This document shows, one piece after another, positions 1 to 5,539 of a DNA stretch of 5,621 nucleotides. The position numbers and the translations under genes were made by a program. Positions within the stretch are counted from its first letter, which is position 1, and each line of letters opens with the position of its first letter. This DNA is from Clostridia bacterium (GTDB lineage: Bacteria; Bacillota_A; Clostridia; Christensenellales; Borkfalkiaceae): NCBI GenBank assembly GCA_017399665.1, contig JAFQBR010000308.1, positions 1 to 5,621 of the forward strand, given 5' to 3'. Under the pieces are notes generated by a model. It was given only the letters and a program-made list of their open reading frames with translations, was not told the DNA's origin and ran no database searches.

Positions 1-191
1 CCTTGTGGACCAACTTCGCCTTGAATACCTTGCTCGCCCTGAGGTCCTTGCGGTCCAACTTCGCCTTGAATACCTTGCTCGCCCTGAGGTCCTTGTGGTC
101 CAACTTCGCCTTGAATACCTTGCTCGCCTTGAGGGCCTTGTGGTCCAACTTCGCCTTGAATACCTTGCTCGCCCTGAGGGCCTTGAGGTCC
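1..191 (-). repeat. 45-bp tandem repeat encoding the collagen-like tract
   Basis: Four full 45-bp units (147-191, 102-146, 57-101, 12-56, in minus-strand reading order) plus the start of a fifth are visible, and the array continues beyond the left edge. Each unit encodes five Gly-X-Y triplets, [15 protein letters not shown]. Units differ at only a few bases, all synonymous (for example GGC/GGA, CCT/CCA/CCG and CAA/CAG). Such near-identity implies recent duplication or ongoing homogenisation, and the array length probably varies between strains. Confidence 0.92.
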
Positions 192-329
192 AGCAGGTCC
201 ACGCGGTCCTGGCTGACTACGCAAATTTACGTTATATACCAAACAGGGTGTAGTGAGATTGTCCTCACATTGGTTACAAGAATTGTTGCAAGAATTTAAG
301 CAATTATTAAAAAAATTTCCTCTGTGCAT
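1..329 (-). CDS. Collagen-like (Gly-X-Y repeat) protein, N-terminal part, cut by the window edge
   Basis: Read on the minus strand from the ATG at 329-327, the frame stays open for 109 codons to the left edge, so the C-terminus is outside the window. Residues 1-40 form a short Asn- and Cys-rich head (Cys at 10, 14, 18, 21 and 29) with no signal peptide or membrane segment. From Gly41 onward every third residue is glycine for 23 triplets (GPR, GPA, then units of [15 protein letters not shown]), the signature of a collagen triple helix. The repeat units contain Glu but no Lys or Arg and are rich in Gln. The start is supported by AGAGGT five nt upstream and a TATAAT further up. Bacterial collagen-like proteins are usually surface-exposed; in spore-formers the BclA family forms exosporium hair-like filaments. 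A spore or surface role here is inference. The triplet pattern makes the frame very secure; the specific subfamily is not known. Confidence 0.9.
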   Translation of the reverse strand, partial: MHRGNFFNNCLNSCNNSCNQCEDNLTTPCLVYNVNLRSQPGPRGPAGPQGPQGEQGIQGEVGPQGPQGEQGIQGEVGPQGPQGEQGIQGEVGPQGPQGEQGIQGEVGPQ

Positions 330-334
330 AATAT

Positions 335-340
335 ACCTCT
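335..340 (-). promoter_or_regulatory. Ribosome binding site of the collagen-like gene
   Basis: On the minus strand AGAGGT lies five nt before the ATG at 329. It fixes the start of the collagen-like gene and argues that the cysteine-rich head is translated. Confidence 0.65.
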
Positions 341-355
341 TTTGCATTAATCGTT

Positions 356-369
356 GTATTATATAATAC
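356..369 (-). promoter_or_regulatory. 14-bp perfect palindrome containing the -10 box of the collagen-like gene
   Basis: GTATTATATAATAC is its own reverse complement and contains TATAAT on each strand. On the minus strand TATAAT (363-358) would start transcription near 351, leaving a leader of about 20 nt that just accommodates the ribosome site. No TTGACA-like -35 box is present at 16-18 bp, where the sequence is a T-run, so expression may need an activator or an alternative sigma factor. The palindrome could also be an operator. Neither possibility can be settled from sequence. Confidence 0.4.
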
Positions 370-523
370 GTTTCATAAAGGAAAAAAGGGACAAAGATTA
401 AATAGCTTAAAAACTAATTTTACTTTAAAAAAACCTTTTAAAAGGCGGTTTTAAATAAAGTTTTAACAAAATTAAATTACGTTTTGCTAAAACAAAAAAG
501 CGGTTTTGTATACAGCTATTGGC

Positions 524-552
524 TTGACAAAAAAATGCAAAAGTATTATTAT
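524..552 (+). promoter_or_regulatory. SigA-type promoter of the DUF1295 gene
   Basis: A perfect TTGACA (524-529) is followed after exactly 17 bp by TATTAT (547-552), a near-consensus housekeeping promoter. The predicted start near 559 gives a leader of about 45 nt before the ATG at 604. Confidence 0.7.
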
Positions 553-572
553 TTATTGGTAACGTTAAAAGA

Positions 573-591
573 TATTTACCTTTGGTAAATA
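573..591 (+). promoter_or_regulatory. Small inverted repeat in the DUF1295 gene leader
   Basis: TATTTACC and GGTAAATA are perfect 8-bp inverted arms around a TTT loop. The repeat sits just downstream of the predicted transcription start and 12 nt before the ATG. It could be a repressor operator or a weak RNA hairpin next to a poor ribosome site (AAGAGAA). It lacks a U-run, so it is not a terminator. Confidence 0.4.
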
Positions 592-603
592 AAAAGAGAA
601 CAT

Positions 604-1458
604 ATGAACACTTGGACAGACAAAAGAGGACTTTCATTTACACTAGTTACAATTACATACGTTATTGCAAGCGCGCTAGGCATACTTGTTTTTAATGCGC
701 TTAATTATCAACTTTGGCTTAACCTGCTTATTGCAGACGTTATATCAACTGCGATTGTGTTTGCCGTTAGCATAGCGGTTAAAAACTCTTCCGTTTACGA
801 CCCGTATTGGAGCGTTCAGCCAATAGTTATTTTGTGTGCTCTTGCTATAAAGTACGGTGTAAATAGCGCAGGGGCTTTAATACTAGCGGTTGTATGTGTT
901 TGGGGTGTAAGGCTTACTGCAAACTGGGCGTATACCTTTCAAAATCTAAATTGGCAAGATTGGCGATATACAATGCTTAAGGAAAAAACGGGTAGAGCAT
1001 ACCCACTTATTAATTTTTTAGGCATACATTTATTCCCCACAATAGTAGTTTACTTATGCGTAATGCCTGCCGTTTATTTAATAGAAAGCGGTGCGCAAAT
1101 AAACCGATTTTTAGTGCTTGGGTGTGTGATTTCCCTGCTTGGCGCGTTAACACAAGCTATTGCAGACGTACAAATGCATAAATACCGTAAAAATAGGGTA
1201 GGCAATTTTATAAGAACAGGTCTATGGAAGCATTCGCGCCATCCTAATTATTTGGGCGAAATTTTAATGTGGTGGGGTGTAGCTATTGCCTGCGCGGCAA
1301 CTCTTAATAAAGTTTACCTAATAACGGGGGCTGTAGTTAATATGTTGATGTTCTTCTTTGTAAGTATTCCCATGGCAGATAAGCGCCAATCAAGAAAGGA
1401 AGGCTTTGAAGAATATAAAAGGCAAACTAGGATGTTGCTTCCAATAAAAAAATTTTAA
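604..1458 (+). CDS. DUF1295-family integral membrane protein (steroid 5-alpha-reductase / ICMT-like fold)
   Basis: The 284-residue protein is strongly hydrophobic, with about six to eight membrane segments (roughly 13-33, 38-59, 72-87, 91-108, 137-160, 168-186, 222-255). Family hallmarks are DPYWS at 66-70, RLTANWA at 103-109, DWRY at 119-122 and the C-terminal block RTGLWKHSRHPNYLGE at 204-219 followed by WWG. In the wider steroid reductase / isoprenylcysteine methyltransferase superfamily the RHPNY-GE region binds the cofactor. Full length and C-terminal conservation suggest an intact enzyme, probably an NADPH-dependent reductase of a membrane lipid or other hydrophobic substrate; this function is inferred from the superfamily and the substrate is unknown. 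The ribosome site is weak (AAGAGAA), but there is no better in-frame start. The gene appears monocistronic, bounded by its own promoter at 524-552 and a terminator right after the stop. Confidence 0.85.
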   Translation: MNTWTDKRGLSFTLVTITYVIASALGILVFNALNYQLWLNLLIADVISTAIVFAVSIAVKNSSVYDPYWSVQPIVILCALAIKYGVNSAGALILAVVCVWGVRLTANWAYTFQNLNWQDWRYTMLKEKTGRAYPLINFLGIHLFPTIVVYLCVMPAVYLIESGAQINRFLVLGCVISLLGALTQAIADVQMHKYRKNRVGNFIRTGLWKHSRHPNYLGEILMWWGVAIACAATLNKVYLITGAVVNMLMFFFVSIPMADKRQSRKEGFEEYKRQTRMLLPIKKF

Positions 1459-1463
1459 ATTGT

Positions 1464-1511
1464 AAAGCAGGTATAACGGGCGATTTAGATTGCCAATCGC
1501 CTGCTTTTTTT
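1464..1511 (+). terminator. Intrinsic terminator of the DUF1295 gene
   Basis: Beginning five nt after the stop codon, GGCGATT (1479-1485) pairs with AATCGCC (1495-1501), and the flanking AAAGCA (1464-1469) can pair with TGCTTT. A run of seven T (1505-1511) follows directly. This separates the DUF1295 gene from the trk operon. Confidence 0.85.
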
Positions 1512-1540
1512 ATTTAGATAAATAAAAGAGTAAAAAAGAA

Positions 1541-1569
1541 TTGATTTTTGCGTTAAATAGTGGTATGAT
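1541..1569 (+). promoter_or_regulatory. Probable promoter of the trkA-trkH operon
   Basis: TTGATT (1541-1546) is followed after 17 bp by TATGAT (1564-1569), with TGG immediately before it forming an extended -10 element. Transcription would start near 1576, giving a leader of about 160 nt before trkA. A second TATAAT at 1580-1585 has no recognisable -35 partner. Confidence 0.55.
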
Positions 1570-1734
1570 AATTAACGTATATAATGGGTTGTTATGGGCT
1601 TTGCAAAGAAAACTAGTTGTTTTTCTATAATTTTAAGTAATTACACAAAAAACAGCAGTTAGTCACGATAAAAGGAATAGAAAAAGGTAAAACTTGTATT
1701 AACCAAAATAAGAAAACAAAAACGGAAATATACT

Positions 1735-3090
1735 ATGAATATTATTATTGTTGGTTGTGGTAGAGTAGGTCGTACTTTAGCTGAAAAACTTAATAATGAC
1801 GGCAACGAGGTTACAGTTGTAGATTTATCCCCTGCAAAGGTGCAGTCTATTACGGATGAAGTAGACGTTATGGGGGTTATCGGTAACGGCGCAAAGCACA
1901 CTACTTTGCACGAAGCAGGTATTGAAAATGCGGATTTATTTATTGCTGTAACTAACTCTGACGAGCTTAACTTGCTTTGTTGTATGGTTGCTAAAAAAGA
2001 AGGTACTTGCCGTACTATTGCGCGCCTTACAAACCCAGAATACAGCGCAGACGCTCCATATTTGAAGGAGCATTTAGACCTTGAAATGGTTATTAATCCT
2101 GAATATGCTGCAGCGGAAGAAATAGCAAGGGTATTAAATTTCCCCTCTGCTTTAAAGGTAGAACCGTTTGCAAAGGGTAAGGTTAATCTTATTAAGTTCA
2201 AACTGCCAAAAGAAAGCAAGATGGTGGGAATGTCTGCTCGTGAGTTAATTGCAAATTTAAAGGTAGACATACTTGTTTGCACCGTTGAGCGTGGAGATGA
2301 CGCGCACATTGTTTCAGGTAGCTTTGTGTTTGAAGAAAAGGATATCATATCTATTATGGCCTCCCCAAAGGCTGCGAACGAGTTTTTTGAAAAGATTGAC
2401 CAAAAGGGCGATTCTATTAAAAACGCGATTGTTGTTGGTGGCGGTAGCATAACTCACTATTTATGTGAAATACTTCAACGTTCAAAAATTAAACTAAAGG
2501 TTCTAGATAAAGATATTAAAGTTTGCGAACAGCTTGCCAACACTTGGGAAAAAGTAGACGTTATTCACGGCGACGGACTTCACAAGGCGCTTTTATTCGA
2601 AGAGGGCATAGAAAATACGGACGCGTTCGTTTCACTTTTAAGGCATGACGAGGATAATATTTTACTTTCTATGTTTGCAAGCGAAATAAACAACTGTAAG
2701 TTAGTTACAAGAATTAATAGAACAGATTATGATCAAATCCTTGTAAAACTTGATTTAGGCACTATAATTTGCCCGAAGAACATTACTGCTGATATGATTT
2801 TAAGATACGTTAGATCAACTTCCTCACACAGCAGTAATATTGAAAGACTTTACAATATAATTCAAGGCAAGGTTGAAGCGAGTGAGTTTATTATTAAGGC
2901 AAATTCACCTGTTGCAGGCGTTCCGCTGAAAGACCTTTCGCTTAAACCTAATATACTTGTTGCATCTATTACCCGTGGCGACCAGGTTATAATTCCCAGA
3001 GGCTGGGACGTAATTCAGGAAGGGGATGCGGTGGTTATTATCACAAGCAATCTTGCACTTCACGATATAGCAGACGTTTTAGTGGATTAA
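1735..3090 (+). CDS. trkA: TrkA, cytosolic regulatory subunit of the Trk potassium uptake system
   Basis: This 451-residue protein has the standard TrkA layout of two tandem RCK units. Residues 1-135 are the first Rossmann (RCK_N) domain, with GCGRVG at 7-12 and the acidic residue D30 at the end of strand 2 that selects NAD(H)-type ligands. Residues about 138-219 are the first RCK_C domain. A second Rossmann domain spans about 229-345 and a second RCK_C about 370-451. TrkA forms a ring under the TrkH channel and gates potassium flux in response to bound nucleotides (NAD(H), ATP/ADP in characterised homologues). The second glycine motif reads GGGSIT (235-240), with Thr where many TrkA proteins keep the third Gly, so ligand binding in that half may be altered. 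The start is secure because the Rossmann strand begins at residue 2; GGA lies 8 nt upstream. trkH follows 10 nt downstream, consistent with co-transcription. Confidence 0.96.
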   Translation: MNIIIVGCGRVGRTLAEKLNNDGNEVTVVDLSPAKVQSITDEVDVMGVIGNGAKHTTLHEAGIENADLFIAVTNSDELNLLCCMVAKKEGTCRTIARLTNPEYSADAPYLKEHLDLEMVINPEYAAAEEIARVLNFPSALKVEPFAKGKVNLIKFKLPKESKMVGMSARELIANLKVDILVCTVERGDDAHIVSGSFVFEEKDIISIMASPKAANEFFEKIDQKGDSIKNAIVVGGGSITHYLCEILQRSKIKLKVLDKDIKVCEQLANTWEKVDVIHGDGLHKALLFEEGIENTDAFVSLLRHDEDNILLSMFASEINNCKLVTRINRTDYDQILVKLDLGTIICPKNITADMILRYVRSTSSHSSNIERLYNIIQGKVEASEFIIKANSPVAGVPLKDLSLKPNILVASITRGDQVIIPRGWDVIQEGDAVVIITSNLALHDIADVLVD

Positions 3091-3095
3091 GAGGG
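3091..3095 (+). promoter_or_regulatory. Ribosome binding site of trkH
   Basis: GAGGG lies immediately after the trkA stop codon and five nt before the trkH ATG. This close spacing supports translation from one trkAH message. Confidence 0.75.
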
Positions 3096-3100
3096 TAAAT

Positions 3101-4561
3101 ATGAACTTTCAAATTATTAGAAGAATGATAGGTTGGCTTCTTTTGTTTGAAGCAATATTCTTCGTTATACCGCTAGCGACAGCCGTTGTTTATTGGGCGG
3201 AAGAGTCTAAATACTTTTTTACCTTTTTAATCACGATTGGCATTTGCGTTTCAATAGGCTTGCTCTGCTTATGGAAAAAGCCTAAAAACGATAGAATTTA
3301 TGCAAAAGAAGGCTTTATTATAGTAGCTTTAAGCTGGATAATAATGAGTATTTTCGGGTGTTTACCCTTTGTTATATCCGGTGCAATACCAAGTTTTACA
3401 GATGCGCTTTTTGAAGTTGTTTCGGGCTTTACAACAACCGGGTCAACAATACTTTCAGGTGAGCAAATCGAAAGCATGCCAAAGAGCTTACTTATTTGGC
3501 GTAGCTTTACCCATTGGATTGGCGGTATGGGTGTGCTTGTTTTTATCATGGCGTTCTTACCTTTAAGCGGTGCTAGAAATATGCACCTTATGAAGGCGGA
3601 AAGCCCGGGTCCAACAGTTGGCAAGCTTGTACCAAAGGTTAGAACAACAGCTAAAATACTTTATGTAATTTACTGCGTAATGACGCTTGTTCAGCTTGTT
3701 TTTCTATTATTTGGTAAAATAAGCTTTTTTGAAGCGCTTAACATTGCATTTTCGGTAGCGGGAACTGGTGGCTTTGCTATTAAGGGTAACAGTCTTGCAG
3801 GATATTCCCCATATATTCAAGTGGTTTCAACAATATTTATGCTGTTGTTCTCTATAAACTTTAACTCTTACTACGCGCTATCAAAAGGTAGATTTAAAGA
3901 AGTTTTAACCGCTGAAGTGCGCGCATTTCTTTTGGTTGTAACTGTATCTATCGTCGCCGTTTCGTTAAATTTATGTATAAACGGAACAATGGGCTTTACA
4001 GTTGGCGAAGCAATCCGCCATTCTGCATTTTCGGTTGCATCAGTTATTTCAACAACAGGTGTTTCTACCGTAGACTTTAACCTATGGCCAATGCTTTCAA
4101 GATTTATTCTTATGGCTATTATGTTCATGGGGGCTTGTGCTGGTAGCACAGGTGGCGGTATTAAGGTTTCAAGAATTTTAGTTTTAGCTAAAGGTGCTGG
4201 GCAGGAAATTAGAAGAGTAATTCATCCGCATCACGTAAAGAAAATTTCCCTTGATAAACGTATTGTAGACGACGAAACTGTTCGCTCTATAAACGCATAC
4301 ATTATAGCTTACATTATTATATTTGCTTGTTCTATGCTTGCAGTTTCCTTCGATAGCCCATCATTAGAAACTGCATTTACGGCAGTTAGTGCAACGATTA
4401 ATAACGTAGGCCCTGGTCTTAACGAAGTTGGTCCTGCTGGTAACTTTGCGTTCTTTTCTAATTTTTCTAAATACGTATTTATATTCGACATGTTAGCAGG
4501 TAGACTTGAAGTATTCCCAATGCTAATGCTTTTCTATCCACGTGCATGGCGCAAAAACTAA
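3101..4561 (+). CDS. trkH: TrkH, potassium-conducting membrane subunit of the Trk system
   Basis: This 486-residue integral membrane protein is the usual TrkH length and shows the fourfold membrane-pore-membrane repeat. Pore loops are visible at FTTTGST (110-116), AGTGGF (220-225), STTGVS (317-322) and TINNVGPG (432-439); their glycines line the potassium selectivity filter in this family. The block GACAGSTGGGIKVSR (344-358) matches the family's conserved gating-loop region, including Lys355. The family-typical C-terminal GRLEVFP lies at 467-473. TrkH moves potassium into the cell when associated with TrkA, which is encoded directly upstream. All four filter motifs are intact, so it should be functional. 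The N-terminus MNFQIIRRMIGWLLL is typical, and the start is fixed by GAGGG. Potassium systems in Firmicutes are often controlled by cyclic di-AMP, but no ydaO-type riboswitch was recognised upstream of the operon. Confidence 0.96.
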   Translation: MNFQIIRRMIGWLLLFEAIFFVIPLATAVVYWAEESKYFFTFLITIGICVSIGLLCLWKKPKNDRIYAKEGFIIVALSWIIMSIFGCLPFVISGAIPSFTDALFEVVSGFTTTGSTILSGEQIESMPKSLLIWRSFTHWIGGMGVLVFIMAFLPLSGARNMHLMKAESPGPTVGKLVPKVRTTAKILYVIYCVMTLVQLVFLLFGKISFFEALNIAFSVAGTGGFAIKGNSLAGYSPYIQVVSTIFMLLFSINFNSYYALSKGRFKEVLTAEVRAFLLVVTVSIVAVSLNLCINGTMGFTVGEAIRHSAFSVASVISTTGVSTVDFNLWPMLSRFILMAIMFMGACAGSTGGGIKVSRILVLAKGAGQEIRRVIHPHHVKKISLDKRIVDDETVRSINAYIIAYIIIFACSMLAVSFDSPSLETAFTAVSATINNVGPGLNEVGPAGNFAFFSNFSKYVFIFDMLAGRLEVFPMLMLFYPRAWRKN

Positions 4562-4585
4562 TACCTTATTAAACAGACCGCAATC

Positions 4586-4593
4586 AAAGGAGG
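4586..4593 (+). promoter_or_regulatory. Strong Shine-Dalgarno that sets the start of the DUF4867 gene
   Basis: AAAGGAGG lies five nt before the ATG at 4599. It rules out the earlier in-frame ATG at 4542, which would overlap the end of trkH, add 19 residues unlike the family and have no ribosome site. Confidence 0.88.
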
Positions 4594-4598
4594 TTATT

Positions 4599-5201
4599 AT
4601 GAAAATTTATTCTATTTACGACCCTGAATTTAAAGAATACGGCAGACTTGCAAAAGCAGATTACAGCCAACTTTTAGAACTTTTAAAGGATACTGAATGT
4701 CCAGACGGTGTAGTTTATCGCCCAAGCATTGAAAGCTTTGAAGCATTAGAGGTTAAAAACTTTTTAGAAGTTAATATGTACGGCGGTATGCCCATTCAAA
4801 TTGGCTACTGCAACGGTCACAACAGCACTCTTAACGCTTTAGAATACCATAAGAGTAGTGAGATTAACGTTGGCCCAACAGACTGTATTTTAGTTCTTGG
4901 CAAAATGCAAGAGATAGAAGATGGCTTTTTCGACACTGCAAAGGCAAAAGCATTTTTACTTCCTGCTGGCGTAGCCGTTGAAATTTACGCAACCTCACTT
5001 CACTATGCGCCTTGGGGTGTAGACGGCAAGGGCTTCCAAATTGCAATAATTTTACCCAAGGGTACTAATTACGAAAGACCCGAGCCTCATGAATGCCCAC
5101 TACTTTGGGGCAGTAACAAATGGCTACTTGCTCATCCGGATTCAAATGAAGCAAAGCAAGGGGCTTATGTGGGATTAAAAGGTAAGAATTTAACTTTATA
5201 A
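4599..5201 (+). CDS. DUF4867-family cupin-like protein
   Basis: The 200-residue soluble protein begins MKIYSIYDPEFKEYG. It resembles the DUF4867 family of Firmicutes (recognised from memory; about 200-210 residues). A cupin-like core can be read: GGMPIQIGYCNGHN at 62-75, then LEYHKSSEINV at 81-91 with His84 and Glu88 as candidate metal ligands, and LPAGVAVEIYATSLHYAP at 121-138 with the PAG turn and His135. The C-terminal block NKWLLAHPDSNEAKQGAYVGL (173-193) also looks family-typical. No signal peptide or membrane segment is seen. The reaction is unknown; a small-molecule isomerase or sugar/acid-binding role is possible but unproven. It lies 37 nt after trkH with no terminator between, so it is probably co-transcribed. 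Its stop codon falls inside the first repeat element (ATAAGG at 5198-5203). Confidence 0.85.
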   Translation: MKIYSIYDPEFKEYGRLAKADYSQLLELLKDTECPDGVVYRPSIESFEALEVKNFLEVNMYGGMPIQIGYCNGHNSTLNALEYHKSSEINVGPTDCILVLGKMQEIEDGFFDTAKAKAFLLPAGVAVEIYATSLHYAPWGVDGKGFQIAIILPKGTNYERPEPHECPLLWGSNKWLLAHPDSNEAKQGAYVGLKGKNLTL

Positions 5202-5318
5202 GGCTTATATACTTCGTTATTGTCACGAAAGATGCGCTTTATTCGGGTTACGTACGATAGTTGCGCGCCCCTTCATAAATGCTCCTTATCGTGCCACTAA
5301 CTCGCATCTAAACCTTAT
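5198..5318 (+). repeat. Hairpin-forming intergenic element, copy 1 (MITE-like)
   Basis: The ends are imperfect inverted repeats: ATAAGGCTTATAT (5198-5210) against ATCTAAACCTTAT (5306-5318), 11 of 13 pairing. The pairing continues inward with TTATTGTCACGA (5217-5228) against TCGTGCCACTAA (5289-5300), 10 of 12, and further weaker blocks. The whole element can fold into one long interrupted hairpin with its apex near CGTACG (5251-5256). It shares 13 bp at its left end and 19 bp at its right end with copy 2. No ORF lies within it and no target-site duplication is obvious. It may be a miniature transposable element, or an RNA structure in the 3' UTR. Drawn on the plus strand by convention only. 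Confidence 0.7.
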
Positions 5319-5323
5319 TTACA

Positions 5324-5449
5324 ATAAGCTTTATATACTTCGTAATACTTTGTTCTTTTGTTTTTACCCACATTCCTGTGACCAACAAGGTCACTCCCTG
5401 CGGTTAAAAACAAAACGCCGAGTTTGACACACTCGCATCTAAACCTTAT
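5324..5449 (+). repeat. Hairpin-forming intergenic element, copy 2 (same ends, different core)
   Basis: It begins ATAAGCTTTATAT (5324-5336) and ends ATCTAAACCTTAT (5437-5449), again 11 of 13 pairing, and lies 5 bp after copy 1 in the same orientation. Its core pairs independently: TTTTGTTTTTA (5356-5366) is perfectly complementary to TAAAAACAAAA (5405-5415), and the tip is GTGACC-AACAA-GGTCAC (5378-5394), a perfect 6-bp stem. TTATATACTTCGT (5331-5343) and ACTCGCATCTAAACCTTAT (5431-5449) are identical to copy 1, while the interior is not recognisably alike. No coding potential is visible. Confidence 0.7.
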
Positions 5450-5488
5450 AATCAATTATCATAAATACTCACGTAAAAATTAAAAAAT

Positions 5489-5520
5489 AAAAGAGCAAGT
5501 AGGTCAATACTTGCTCTTTT
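5489..5520. terminator. Bidirectional intrinsic terminator between convergent genes
   Basis: AAAAGAGCAAGT (5489-5500) and ACTTGCTCTTTT (5509-5520) form a perfect 12-bp stem around an 8-nt loop. T-rich tracts follow on both strands (TTTTGTATTTTATT on plus; TTTTATTTTTTAATTTTT on minus), so it can end both the trk/DUF4867 transcript and the minus-strand gene entering from the right. Confidence 0.88.
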
Positions 5521-5539
5521 GTATTTTATTATATAATTG

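Noticed and set aside
3..299. Plus-strand open frames with repeated leucine/alanine-rich peptides over the left end
   Set aside because: They are antisense readings of the 45-bp collagen repeat; a unit length divisible by three keeps them open. They have no ribosome site, and the minus-strand Gly-X-Y pattern is far stronger.
440..507. Two similar motifs AAAAGGCGGTTTT and AAAAAGCGGTTTT, plus the palindrome CCTTTTAAAAGG, as paired operators or a terminator
   Set aside because: The region is very A/T-rich, so such matches arise easily. The spacing is not a clear number of helical turns, and no gene ends here that would need a terminator.
425..637. 70-codon minus-strand open frame in the intergenic region
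   Set aside because: It runs across the promoter and start of the DUF1295 gene, is made of Phe/Leu/Lys codons from AT-rich DNA and resembles no known protein.
1576..1734. A ydaO-type cyclic di-AMP riboswitch upstream of trkA
   Set aside because: It was expected from potassium gene regulation in Firmicutes, but the leader is nearly all A/T and lacks the G-rich conserved segments of that class.
1659..2450. 263-codon minus-strand open frame overlapping trkA
   Set aside because: It is antisense to a strongly conserved gene and has the Ser/Thr/Phe-rich composition typical of a shadow frame, with no domain recognised.
4542..4598. Upstream in-frame ATG extending the DUF4867 protein by 19 residues
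   Set aside because: It overlaps the trkH coding end, has no ribosome site and adds residues unlike the family; the ATG at 4599 has AAAGGAGG at ideal spacing.
5198..5449. CRISPR repeats or a tRNA-like structure in the right-hand repeats
   Set aside because: There are only two copies, with unequal shared blocks and no spacer architecture, and no cloverleaf or CCA-type end could be drawn.
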